From contig JAKOZM010000221.1 of assembly GCA_029779995.1 (NCBI GenBank), positions 1-32,015 on the forward strand: a stretch of DNA of 32,015 nt. Reading direction: 5' to 3'. The notes under the pieces were generated by a model, which ran no database searches, was not told the origin of the DNA, and saw nothing but the letters and a program-made list of their open reading frames with translations. This stretch comes from Actinomycetes bacterium (GTDB lineage: Bacteria > Actinomycetota > Actinomycetes > S36-B12 > UBA10799). Positions 24,214 through 31,591 of the stretch are shown here, one piece after another. The stretch's first letter is position 1; each line of letters starts with the position of its first letter. The translations under genes and the position numbers were made by a program.

Positions 24214-24488
24214 CGATCCCCTCCAGCCTCAATCGTCGCGTCCCAGTCGCAGCGTGACACGTGCAAACGCCCGCGCGCGATTTCGGGTGCCGTTCGTGAC
24301 CGATTTGTTACGCGTGCTCCATAGCGGTTCGCGCCCCGCGTTCTGAAGGCCACGCGTACACTGACGCGATACCCCGCGCGGGGGCATTCAAAACGTCTTC
24401 GTCGGCCTTCTTGCGATGCGGCGACGCAGACCGTGGGATGGCCTCGCCGGGGAAGATCGCACCCGGCATGTGCGCTAGCCTTCGGCGG
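24214..24488. promoter_or_regulatory. Divergent region with a leaderless-type -10 before the RmlC paralogue
   Basis: This 275-base gap separates the minus-strand sugar transferase from the plus-strand RmlC-like gene. TAGCCT (24476-24481) lies seven bases before the GTG at 24489. TACACT (24357-24362) is another plus-strand -10-like site. CCCCGCGCGGGG (24372-24383) is a perfect 12-base palindrome. No open frame here looks like a gene. Confidence 0.35.
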
Positions 24489-25001
24489 GTGCACCTGCAA
24501 CCGCTCGCCATCGATGGGGTCTACCGCGCCACACCGCGTACCAAGGGTGCGCGGCGATTCGACTGGTTCCGCACGGATGCGCTGGCACCCGTCCTGCCCC
24601 CATCCTGGAATCCAGCGATCGGGACCACCTACACCGCCCTCGCCGGGCAGGTCGAAGGCCTGCATTGCGAGCGCGGTCACCGTGTGGTCACATGCGTGTC
24701 GGGGCGGGTGGCGCTCGTGGTCGTTGATGTGCGGGTGGGTGCGCCGACCTTCGGCCGCTGGATCCCGATCGACCTCGACACGGTCAACCGGGTGACCGTG
24801 ATCATCCCGCCGGACACTGCGTGGGGGTTCCAGGCGTTCACGGGCGAGGCGGCGCTGTCGTCGCTTCATGAGGAGGCGGCCAACGGGATCCGCATCCATC
24901 CTGAGGACACCGACCTGGCCATCGCGTGGCCACTGGCTGTAGGTGGAGCCGCTGGCACGCCGTTGGCCGAGATCCTCGATCTCCTGCCGGAAGTGCCCTA
25001 G
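24489..25001 (+). CDS. RmlC-like cupin paralogue, catalytic residues changed
   Basis: A 170-residue protein that aligns along its length with dTDP-4-dehydrorhamnose 3,5-epimerases: GLHC (57-60), RVVTCVSG (65-72), VVDVRVGAPTFGRWIPIDLD (78-97), PPDTAWGF (107-114) and LAIAWPL near 143-149. The base His is kept (His59), but the Lys after it is Arg65, the GHGF His is Trp112, and the acid Tyr of VVYLCST is replaced by Ser124. Epimerase activity is therefore doubtful. The GTG at 24489 follows TAGCCT by seven bases; upstream residues in the frame are not family-like. Its stop is three bases from the convergent dprE2 stop. Confidence 0.75.
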   Translation: MHLQPLAIDGVYRATPRTKGARRFDWFRTDALAPVLPPSWNPAIGTTYTALAGQVEGLHCERGHRVVTCVSGRVALVVVDVRVGAPTFGRWIPIDLDTVNRVTVIIPPDTAWGFQAFTGEAALSSLHEEAANGIRIHPEDTDLAIAWPLAVGGAAGTPLAEILDLLPEVP

Positions 25002-25004
25002 CGG

Positions 25005-25736
25005 TCAGCGGCGGGCGGCGACCTTGCGGAACACCGGTCGCGGCAGGTGCCGTAGGCCACTCATCAGATGCTGCAGAGGGGCCGGAACCCAGATCGTGGT
25101 CGGCCCGGTCATGAGGTACTTGGCGACGGCACGCGCCACGTCCTCCTTCTCGCAGGTGAGGGGTGCTTCCGGCAGGCCCTCACTCATCCGGGTGCGTACC
25201 ATGCCCGGCCGGACCACCAGGACCCGCACGCCGGAACCCACCAGCGCGTCTGCCAAGCCGTTCGCCCACGCATCCAGGCCCGCCTTGGTCGAGCCGTACA
25301 GGTAGTTGTCCGCGCGGGGACGTTCGGCAGCCACCGACGACATGACGACGAGCACGCCGTGGCCCTGCCGCTGCAGTTGCGCCACGGCTGCCGTGCCCAC
25401 GGCCATGGGACCGACGTAGTTCACGGTCGCCATCCGGGCCGGGTCGGTCGCGTTGTCACCGAGCATCCCGGCGGCCAGAACGACCACGTCGATGTCGCCA
25501 CCGGCGAAGGCCTGCTCGACGGCAGATGCCCACGTCTGCGGGTCCGTGAGGTCGAGATCCACGATCGCGGCGGCCCCGCCGAACTCAGTCGCGGCCTGCT
25601 CCAGCGCATCGCGGTCGCGACCGGCCAGGACCACCCGCTGCAGCCGCCCCGACAACTCCCGCACGATCGCCAGACCGATCTCGGAGGTGCCGCCGACAAG
25701 GAGCACGGATTGTGGCTTACCCAGGGAATCGATCAC
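25005..25736 (-). CDS. dprE2: Decaprenylphosphoryl-2-keto-beta-D-erythro-pentose reductase
   Basis: A 243-residue classical SDR. VIDSLGKPQSVLLVGGTSEI matches the start of mycobacterial DprE2, with the cofactor motif GGTSEIG (15-21). LAAGM, a VMSSVAAERPRADNYLYGSTK block with the Ser, Tyr and Lys of the catalytic triad, and VRPGMVRTRM follow. Together with DprE1 it converts decaprenylphosphoryl-ribose to decaprenylphosphoryl-arabinose, using NAD(P)H for the second half. The GTG at 25734-25736 overlaps the dprE1 stop as GTGA, which supports that start over the longer frame. It is the last gene of ubiA-dprE1-dprE2. Confidence 0.92.
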   Translation of the reverse strand: MIDSLGKPQSVLLVGGTSEIGLAIVRELSGRLQRVVLAGRDRDALEQAATEFGGAAAIVDLDLTDPQTWASAVEQAFAGGDIDVVVLAAGMLGDNATDPARMATVNYVGPMAVGTAAVAQLQRQGHGVLVVMSSVAAERPRADNYLYGSTKAGLDAWANGLADALVGSGVRVLVVRPGMVRTRMSEGLPEAPLTCEKEDVARAVAKYLMTGPTTIWVPAPLQHLMSGLRHLPRPVFRKVAARR

Positions 25737-27049
25737 AGACCAAGCCTCTCTGACAGGTCGCTGCGCCACCGGCGCTGGGGGTCCACCTCGTGACGCACCT
25801 GCCGGAACTCCGGCAGCCGCGGGTACATCACCGGCACGTGCTCGGGTCGCATCCGGGAATCCTTCGCCAAGTAGAGCCGGCCGCCGGCAGCGACGACCTC
25901 GTCATCGAGGCTGTCGAGCAGCTGGCCGAGGCCCGGCACTGAGGTGGGGACATCCAGAGCCAGCGTCCAGCCCTGCGAGGGGAACGACAGCGGCGCGTTG
26001 TTTTGCCCGCCGAACCGCTTCAGCACGGCCAGGAAGCACGGCGCCCCCACCGCAGCGAACCGCTCCAGCGCATGGCGCACGATCTCGGAGTCCTCGACGA
26101 CGAACTGGTACTGCAGGAACCCGCGTTTGCCGTAGATCCGGTTCCAGTTGTCCACGCTGTCCAGGGGATGGAAGAAGGCGGGGATGCTCTGCACCGACTC
26201 GCTGGGCCGGGCGGGCGCCTTGCGGAACCAGACTTCGTTGAAAGCGCGCACACTGAGCCGGTTCAACGCCCAGTTCGGAACGATGTCGGGTGTCCCCACC
26301 CGGTGTCCCGGACTATAGGCAAACGGGTCGCGGCGCTGCTTGTCCGACAGGTCGTCGAGGCCGGCGTGCTCGCCGGTGGTCAGGACTGCCCGCCCCAAGT
26401 GCTTGCCCTGGGCGAGGGTGTCGACCCAGGCCACCGAGTACGTCGCCGTCTCGTCAGCCTCGACCATAGCCGCCATGAGGGAGTCGAGATCGTTCGTGCG
26501 CGTGGTGGTGACCCGCATCCGGGACGTGGGGATGGGCTTCATCCGCAGCCGCAGACTGGTGATCATCCCGGTCAGCCCCATGCCGCCGGCAGTGGCGTGG
26601 AAGAGTGGGTCAGCCGGGGTGACGGTGACCTCGGAGCCGTCGGCCAGGAGCATCGTGAAGTCCTGGACGTGCCGGGAGAAGGTGCCCTCCCGGTGGTGGT
26701 TCTTCCCGTGGATGTCGGCGCCGAACGCGCCGCCCATCGTGACGAACCGGGTGCCGGGTGTCACGGGCACAAACCATCCTGCGGGCACACTGACGCGCAG
26801 GAGTTCGTCAATGCTCACCCCACCGCCGACCTCCATGACCGGGCCGGGCTCGCCGATCCGGTCCAGGCCGCGGGACTCCAGCACGGTGCCGCCGCTGTTC
26901 TGGGACGGATCGCCATAGGAGCGCCCGAGCCCGCGCGCGATCACGGAGTCGGAGGTGGCGATCACCTGGGCCGCCTGCCCCGCGGAGCCAGCAGTGATGA
27001 CGTCGGCCCGGCTCGGACTGGTTCGGCCCCAGCCCGTGAGCAGCGTCAC
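25733..27049 (-). CDS. dprE1: Decaprenylphosphoryl-beta-D-ribose 2-oxidase
   Basis: A 438-residue FAD enzyme of the VAO family that oxidises decaprenylphosphoryl-ribose at C2. The FAD-binding part includes ARGLGRSYGDPSQNSGG and TPGTRFVTMGGAFGADIHGK followed by NHHREGTF. The C-terminal ALO-like part has GFLQYQFVV, APLSFPSQGW and LYLAKDSR. Residue 364 (codon 25958-25960) is Ala in GWTLALDVP, where the M. tuberculosis enzyme has Cys387, the covalent benzothiazinone site. The GTG at 27047-27049 overlaps the ubiA stop as GTGA. The next gene is dprE2, also coupled by GTGA. Confidence 0.95.
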   Translation of the reverse strand: MTLLTGWGRTSPSRADVITAGSAGQAAQVIATSDSVIARGLGRSYGDPSQNSGGTVLESRGLDRIGEPGPVMEVGGGVSIDELLRVSVPAGWFVPVTPGTRFVTMGGAFGADIHGKNHHREGTFSRHVQDFTMLLADGSEVTVTPADPLFHATAGGMGLTGMITSLRLRMKPIPTSRMRVTTTRTNDLDSLMAAMVEADETATYSVAWVDTLAQGKHLGRAVLTTGEHAGLDDLSDKQRRDPFAYSPGHRVGTPDIVPNWALNRLSVRAFNEVWFRKAPARPSESVQSIPAFFHPLDSVDNWNRIYGKRGFLQYQFVVEDSEIVRHALERFAAVGAPCFLAVLKRFGGQNNAPLSFPSQGWTLALDVPTSVPGLGQLLDSLDDEVVAAGGRLYLAKDSRMRPEHVPVMYPRLPEFRQVRHEVDPQRRWRSDLSERLGL

Positions 27050-27933
27050 GACAGCACCTGCAAGATGAACATCGCTGCCCACAGTACGCCCAGCGCCTGC
27101 AGCACCCGATCACCCCACACCAGATCCTCTGGCGCTTCAGCGGTGCCGGCATCGACATCTCGGGCGTAGCGCAGCAGCAGCAGCACGAACGGGATGACCG
27201 AAAGCCGCGCCCACATCGCACTGCCACCATCGCCCAACTCCGCCGCCCACAGGCCGTAGAAGACCACGGCGATGCCGACCGAGACTCCCCAGACGAACCG
27301 CAGGTACCCCTCGGAGTACTCCTTGAGGCCCTGCCGGGTGCCGCTCTCATGCCCATGAGTGACCAGCTCGCTGTAGCGCTTGCCCGACACCACGAACATG
27401 GCTGCTGCGGCCGTGACCGTCAGGAACCAGACGCTGATGCTGAGCTCGGCTGCTACACCGCCGGCCACCGCCCGTAGGACGAAGCCACTCGCGACGCAGG
27501 CCAGATCAAGGACGGGCTGATGTTTGGCCCAGAAGACATACGTCGCCTGCAGTACGAGGTAGACCAGGATCAACAGGGACAGCGCGGCGCTACCCAGCAG
27601 GGCAGGCACACAGACCGCGACCAAAGCCAGAATCCCCGCGGTGGTCGCCGCGGTGGGCACAGAAACAGTGCCCGCGGCGATCGGCCGGTACTGCTTCTTG
27701 GGGTGGTTGCGGTCGGCCTCGCGATCGAGGATGTCATTGGTCAGGTAGACCGCTGATGCGGCGGCACACATCGCCACGAAGGCCAAAGCGGTCCGAGCCA
27801 TGATCTCGGGATTGAGCAACTGACCGGCCGCGAGCGGTACGGCGACCACCAGCAAGTTCTTGATCCACTGCTTCGGGCGCATCGCTGTGAGCAGGCCGCC
27901 ACCGCCCACGCTTGTCTCCTCCGCCGCCCGCAT
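27046..27933 (-). CDS. ubiA: Decaprenyl-phosphate phosphoribosyltransferase (UbiA family)
   Basis: A 295-residue polytopic membrane enzyme with about nine helices. It attaches 5-phosphoribose from PRPP to decaprenyl phosphate, the first step to decaprenylphosphoryl-arabinose. AMRPKQWIKNLLV (17-29) opens the family domain. YLTNDILDREADRNHP (63-78) is the first Asp-rich motif, with Asn66, Asp67, Asp70 and Asp74, and KKQYRPIAAG follows. KHQPVLDLACVASGFVLRAV is the second conserved loop. The ATG at 27931-27933 has no Shine-Dalgarno but has TAGACT seven bases upstream. Order and coupling with dprE1 and dprE2 support the assignment over menaquinone-type UbiA enzymes. Confidence 0.92.
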   Translation of the reverse strand: MRAAEETSVGGGGLLTAMRPKQWIKNLLVVAVPLAAGQLLNPEIMARTALAFVAMCAAASAVYLTNDILDREADRNHPKKQYRPIAAGTVSVPTAATTAGILALVAVCVPALLGSAALSLLILVYLVLQATYVFWAKHQPVLDLACVASGFVLRAVAGGVAAELSISVWFLTVTAAAAMFVVSGKRYSELVTHGHESGTRQGLKEYSEGYLRFVWGVSVGIAVVFYGLWAAELGDGGSAMWARLSVIPFVLLLLRYARDVDAGTAEAPEDLVWGDRVLQALGVLWAAMFILQVLS

Positions 27934-27940
27934 TGAGGGA

Positions 27941-27946
27941 AGTCTA
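27941..27946 (-). promoter_or_regulatory. Candidate -10 box for leaderless ubiA-dprE1-dprE2
   Basis: TAGACT on the minus strand lies seven bases before the ubiA ATG, which lacks a Shine-Dalgarno. The preceding gene ends at 27980, so the promoter would sit in a 46-base gap and give the arabinose-donor genes their own transcript. Confidence 0.5.
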
Positions 27947-27979
27947 CTCAAGCACCGGTCGCCGGACGGCAGTCTGCAT

Positions 27980-29227
27980 CTACGCTTCCCGCAGCAGCAC
28001 CGGTGCGGCGTCGACGGTGATCGCTGAACTGGTGGCGCAGCTGTCATCCAGGCGGCAGACCTCGAGGCCCTCGGTTGCCAGATCCACCGCAGGCCCAGTG
28101 GCCCAGACCACGGTGAACGGTGAACCGTCGGCGTCGGTGAAGTGGCAGCGCCGGATACCGTCGCCGTTCGCGCACCCGGCGGGCCGGGCATCGACGAGCC
28201 AGTCGCGCACCGTCAGGAAGGCGCGGCCGGCACTGGTCACCCCAGCAGCATCGGTCATGTCGATACCCAGGACACCCAGGTCCCATCCGTACCAGTAGGT
28301 TCGAGCGACCCCGAGCGTGGCGGAGTCAAGGTAGGTCCTGGCCGTGTACGTGGCGGCGGTCTGCGAATCGGGGACGACCTGCGGAAGCCCCGGTCGGCGA
28401 TCACCGTAGTTGACTTCGGTGTCCCACAGCGGCTTGTCGATGCCGACCTTGTTGAGGACCTTCTGGGCCGCTCGGATGCTGCGGGCGCGGGTGTCGGGAC
28501 CCTTGCGCGTGTCGACGGGGTACAGATGCACCGTCATCGCATCCACGGGATCCCCAAGTTCGTGCAGTGCTCGGGCGTAGCGCACGAAGAAACTCTCGGT
28601 CTGGAAGAGCTTGCCGGGGATGACGGTGCTCGAGGCGGCCACCAGTTGCGCGTTGGGGTCCACGACCTGCAGTGTGTCGTGCGTGCGTTTGGTCAACTGC
28701 GCCATCGCCACCCAGTCGCCCTCGTAGAAGGAGCGGGTATTGGCCTCGTTCCACATCTGGTACGACGTGATCTTGCCTTGGTAGCGCTTGGCGACCTGTC
28801 GTACGAACTCGAGGTAGTACTCGACGTCGGCCGGCAAGGAAGTGCTGCCGTCGCCGTACAAGCCGGACAGGTTCGGGTTGCGGGCCGCCCACTGCGGCGT
28901 GGAACCGAGGACGTACATGATGTCTGTGGCGCCGGCTGCCTGCGCGTTCGCCACGGCCGCATCTAATGGCGCCCAGTTGTACTGTCCTTGGGCAGGCTCT
29001 ATCTGATCCCACCGGGTGCCGGTATCCCACAGCCGGATGGCGTTGATCGTCACCCCCTCCGGCGGGGCCTGCGCGATCCCCGCCACATGCTGACCAAAGG
29101 CCACCGCTGGAATCGTCTGTCCGGGACCCACCCCGGTGAAGATCAGGGCTCCCGCCGCCACTGCTGCTCCAATCACGGCGACAGCCTTGCACACAGCTCC
29201 GCGTAGCCGGCGATGACGTCCTCCCAT
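27980..29227 (-). CDS. Membrane-anchored or secreted glycoside-hydrolase-like protein (GH39/PslG-like)
   Basis: A protein of up to 415 residues. A basic N-terminus and one helix (about 12-33) form a signal anchor or signal peptide. The rest looks like a (beta/alpha)8 clan GH-A hydrolase: IRLWDTGTRWDQIEPAQGQY (64-83), YVLGSTPQWA (105-114), YQMWNEANTRSFY with acid/base Glu161, VHLYP, and PLWDTEVNYGDRR with nucleophile Glu271. This plan fits PslG-type GH39 proteins of exopolysaccharide loci. The start is uncertain: ATG 29227 overlaps the upstream gene by 55 bases, while GTG at 29176 would overlap it as GTGA but lose the basic N-region. It is paralogous to the genes at 30361 and 31592. Confidence 0.8.
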   Translation of the reverse strand: MGGRHRRLRGAVCKAVAVIGAAVAAGALIFTGVGPGQTIPAVAFGQHVAGIAQAPPEGVTINAIRLWDTGTRWDQIEPAQGQYNWAPLDAAVANAQAAGATDIMYVLGSTPQWAARNPNLSGLYGDGSTSLPADVEYYLEFVRQVAKRYQGKITSYQMWNEANTRSFYEGDWVAMAQLTKRTHDTLQVVDPNAQLVAASSTVIPGKLFQTESFFVRYARALHELGDPVDAMTVHLYPVDTRKGPDTRARSIRAAQKVLNKVGIDKPLWDTEVNYGDRRPGLPQVVPDSQTAATYTARTYLDSATLGVARTYWYGWDLGVLGIDMTDAAGVTSAGRAFLTVRDWLVDARPAGCANGDGIRRCHFTDADGSPFTVVWATGPAVDLATEGLEVCRLDDSCATSSAITVDAAPVLLREA

Positions 29228-30255
29228 CGGTAGGCCTGCTCGGCGCGCTCCCGCACCAGCTGGCCGCGATCGTCGGGCTGCACCTCATCCGCGACCACAG
29301 CCTGCGCGACCTGGGCCTCGTCGACGAACCAGCGGGCATGGCCCCCCGTCACCTCTCGGTTGAAGACGCAGTCGTAGGCAGTCACCCGGGCACTCGCACC
29401 CATGGCTCGCAACAGGCTGGGGTTGGTTCCGCCAACTGAATGCCCATGCAGCACTGAACGGGCCCCCACGTAGAGCTGGTCGAGCAGTTCTTGATCCCAC
29501 ACCGAGCCCAGCAGCTGGATGCGTGAATCCCCGCCCGCCGCCCGGGCCACTGCATCGGAGTAGTCGTGGGAGTAACTGGCCGCACCGATGACGATCAGGG
29601 GCAGTCGCGCGGTGCTGCGCCGGTATCCGCGCACGATCTCCAGCACGTGATTCTCGGGTTCGAACCGAGCCACCGTGAGGTGATACCTCTGCTCGGCCAA
29701 CCCGAGTTCGGCCAGCCTCGCAGCGGGCGGATCGGTGAGCGGCGCGCCATACGGCAGGTAGACGCTGTCCCGTCCGTAGGTGCGCTTGATGTGGTCGGCG
29801 ATCCCGTAGGCGTCCGCGATGATCGCATCGGCATGTCTGACGCTGGTGCGTTCGGCCCAGGCGTAGTACTTCGCCCCGAACCCTTTCCACTTGGCCCGCT
29901 GAGCTTCCAGGCCGTCCACGTGCACTGCCACCGGGACTCCGCGCCACTGCAACGGTCGTACGAACGGGGCGTTGCCGCTGTTGAACACGATGGCCACGTC
30001 GAAATGACCGAAGACGGCGTGCCCCGTGCTCAGGGCGGTGTGGCTCAGTGTTTCCGCGGCCTTGAGGCGCAGGGCGGGCAGGTTGACCAGCCGGGTGCCC
30101 TGGTAGGACCGCAGGTGTTGTCCGGGGTTGCGGCAGTACACGGTCACATCCCAGCCGTGCTCGACCAGGCCGGGCCCGATGAATGCGACCGCGGTCTCGA
30201 AGCCGCCGTGCTGGGCAGGGATGCCGCGGGTGCCGAGCAATGCGACGCGCTTCAC
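29173..30255 (-). CDS. DUF1972 / GT4-type glycosyltransferase
   Basis: A 360-residue GT-B glycosyltransferase. MKRVALLGTRGIPAQHGGFE (1-20) is the signature of the DUF1972 N-terminal domain, found in rhamnosyltransferases such as pneumococcal Cps2T. FNSGNAPF and HVDGLEAQRAKWKGFGAKYY (117-136) follow. The C-terminal domain has LTVARFEPENHVLEIVRGY and HSVGGTNPSLLRAMG, the donor-binding region of GT4 enzymes. GGAAGG precedes the ATG. It overlaps the GH-like gene after it, suggesting joint expression. With a dTDP-rhamnose pathway present, rhamnose is a reasonable but unproven donor. Confidence 0.9.
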   Translation of the reverse strand: MKRVALLGTRGIPAQHGGFETAVAFIGPGLVEHGWDVTVYCRNPGQHLRSYQGTRLVNLPALRLKAAETLSHTALSTGHAVFGHFDVAIVFNSGNAPFVRPLQWRGVPVAVHVDGLEAQRAKWKGFGAKYYAWAERTSVRHADAIIADAYGIADHIKRTYGRDSVYLPYGAPLTDPPAARLAELGLAEQRYHLTVARFEPENHVLEIVRGYRRSTARLPLIVIGAASYSHDYSDAVARAAGGDSRIQLLGSVWDQELLDQLYVGARSVLHGHSVGGTNPSLLRAMGASARVTAYDCVFNREVTGGHARWFVDEAQVAQAVVADEVQPDDRGQLVRERAEQAYRWEDVIAGYAELCARLSP

Positions 30256-30298
30256 CGCTGGCCTTCCTGCTGGGGACGGGGCAACTCTAGCGGGGGCA

Positions 30299-30355
30299 CG
30301 ATTGGGCAGACGTTGCGATTTCGCGCGGCGTGTCGCAGCACGGACTGCCCAATCG
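30299..30355. terminator. Long stem-loop downstream of the GH-like gene
   Basis: CGATTGGGCAG (30299-30309) and CTGCCCAATCG (30345-30355) are a perfect 11-base inverted repeat enclosing a smaller stem, TGCGA/TCGCA (30314-30318 and 30333-30337). It begins five bases after the stop of the minus-strand gene ending at 30361. There is no T run, so it would be an L-shaped or Rho-assisted terminator, or an RNA-stabilising hairpin. Confidence 0.6.
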
Positions 30356-30360
30356 CGACC

Positions 30361-31563
30361 TCAGCTCAGGCGGACCGGCGCCAGCCCGACCTTGATAGTC
30401 GAGCCCGCGACCTTGGTCGATCCGTTGAGCTTGGTCACCGTCGTGATGCCCCCGGGCTTCTTGATGCTCGTCGGTTTGGTCGCGTAGACGATCCGGGTCT
30501 TGCCGACCTTGCAGATGGTGACACTGGATCCGGAGCACCCGCGCCAGGAGCCGCTGGTCATCCAGTCCCGGGTCGTGAGAAACGCCTGCCCGGCCGGCAG
30601 CAGGGCACCCTGCACAGTCATCGAGATGCCCAACACGTCGATGTCCCAGCCGTACCAGAACGTGCGGTCCACGCCGTAGCGCGCTGAGTCCAGGAACGTC
30701 CGCGAGACGTAGGCGGCACCCTTCTTCGGGCTAGGCGTGAAGATTGGGGCCGTCCGGCGGTCACCGTAGTTGACCTCGGTGTCCCAGATCGGCTTGTTGC
30801 CCAGACCCACGCTGCGCATGACACTGCGGGCCGCGTTCAGGCTGACGACCCGGGCGTCCGGACCCTGCTTCCGTTTTGTCGGATAGAGGTGCACGCTCAC
30901 CGCGTCCACATTGGCGCCTTGGCGTTTGATCTCTCGCAGGTACCGGAAGAAGAAGCTCTCCTTGTAGAACGTGGACACCGGGATCACCGTGCTGGAGGCA
31001 GCGACGATCTTGGCCTTCGAGTCGATCTTCGCGATGGCCTTGTCGGTCTTCTTCGTCAGGGCCGCCAGCTTGATCCAGCCGTCGTAGGTCCCACCGTCGT
31101 AGAAACTGCGGGTGTTGGCCTCGTTCCAGATCTGGTAGGACGTGATACGGCCCTTGTAACGGCTGGCAACGGCCTTCGCGTAGTCCACGTAGTACTTCTG
31201 CTTCTTAGGAAGCGATGTCGTGCCTGGTCCGTAGAGTTCTTGGCCGGTGACCTTGCTGGCCGCCCAGCGCGGAGTGGACCCGAGCACGTACAAGATCTCC
31301 TTGGCGCCGGCGGCCTCAGCCGAAGCCACCGCCTGATCGAGGGCGCCCCACTGATACTTGCCCTGCTTGCCCTCGATCTGATCCCAGCGCACGCCGGAGT
31401 CCCACAGCCGGATGGCGCCGACGCTGATCGACGGCTTGGCGCTCACGATGTTCGACACATGCAGGCCGAAGAAGTCCGGCCCGATCGTCTTGGCGGACGC
31501 CGGAGCGGCCAGCAATGGAACGGCAACCGCACCGGCGGCCATTGCGCAGATGACACGTCTCAT
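30361..31563 (-). CDS. Secreted glycoside-hydrolase-like protein (GH39/PslG-like)
   Basis: A 400-residue protein with a clear signal peptide: a basic start, a hydrophobic core and cleavage after APASA (about residue 24). The catalytic domain parallels the neighbour at 27980: IRLWDSGVRWDQIEGKQGKY (51-70), YQIWNEANTRSFY with acid/base Glu148, VHLYP, and PIWDTEVNYGDRR with nucleophile Glu263. The last 70 residues look like a small beta-rich domain with one Cys pair. GGGAGGAAA precedes the ATG. It is Lys-rich compared with its two paralogues. It begins 28 bases after the end of the third copy and is followed by a strong stem-loop. The substrate is unknown; arabinan- or rhamnan-like polymers are natural candidates. 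Confidence 0.85.
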   Translation of the reverse strand: MRRVICAMAAGAVAVPLLAAPASAKTIGPDFFGLHVSNIVSAKPSISVGAIRLWDSGVRWDQIEGKQGKYQWGALDQAVASAEAAGAKEILYVLGSTPRWAASKVTGQELYGPGTTSLPKKQKYYVDYAKAVASRYKGRITSYQIWNEANTRSFYDGGTYDGWIKLAALTKKTDKAIAKIDSKAKIVAASSTVIPVSTFYKESFFFRYLREIKRQGANVDAVSVHLYPTKRKQGPDARVVSLNAARSVMRSVGLGNKPIWDTEVNYGDRRTAPIFTPSPKKGAAYVSRTFLDSARYGVDRTFWYGWDIDVLGISMTVQGALLPAGQAFLTTRDWMTSGSWRGCSGSSVTICKVGKTRIVYATKPTSIKKPGGITTVTKLNGSTKVAGSTIKVGLAPVRLS

Positions 31564-31591
31564 TTGTTTCCTCCCAAAGACTTTGAACGTA

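Noticed and set aside
26003..27169. A long plus-strand frame of 388 codons opposite dprE1
   Set aside because: It is the shadow of dprE1 codon bias in GC-rich DNA; it has no family motif, while the minus strand encodes a complete DprE1.
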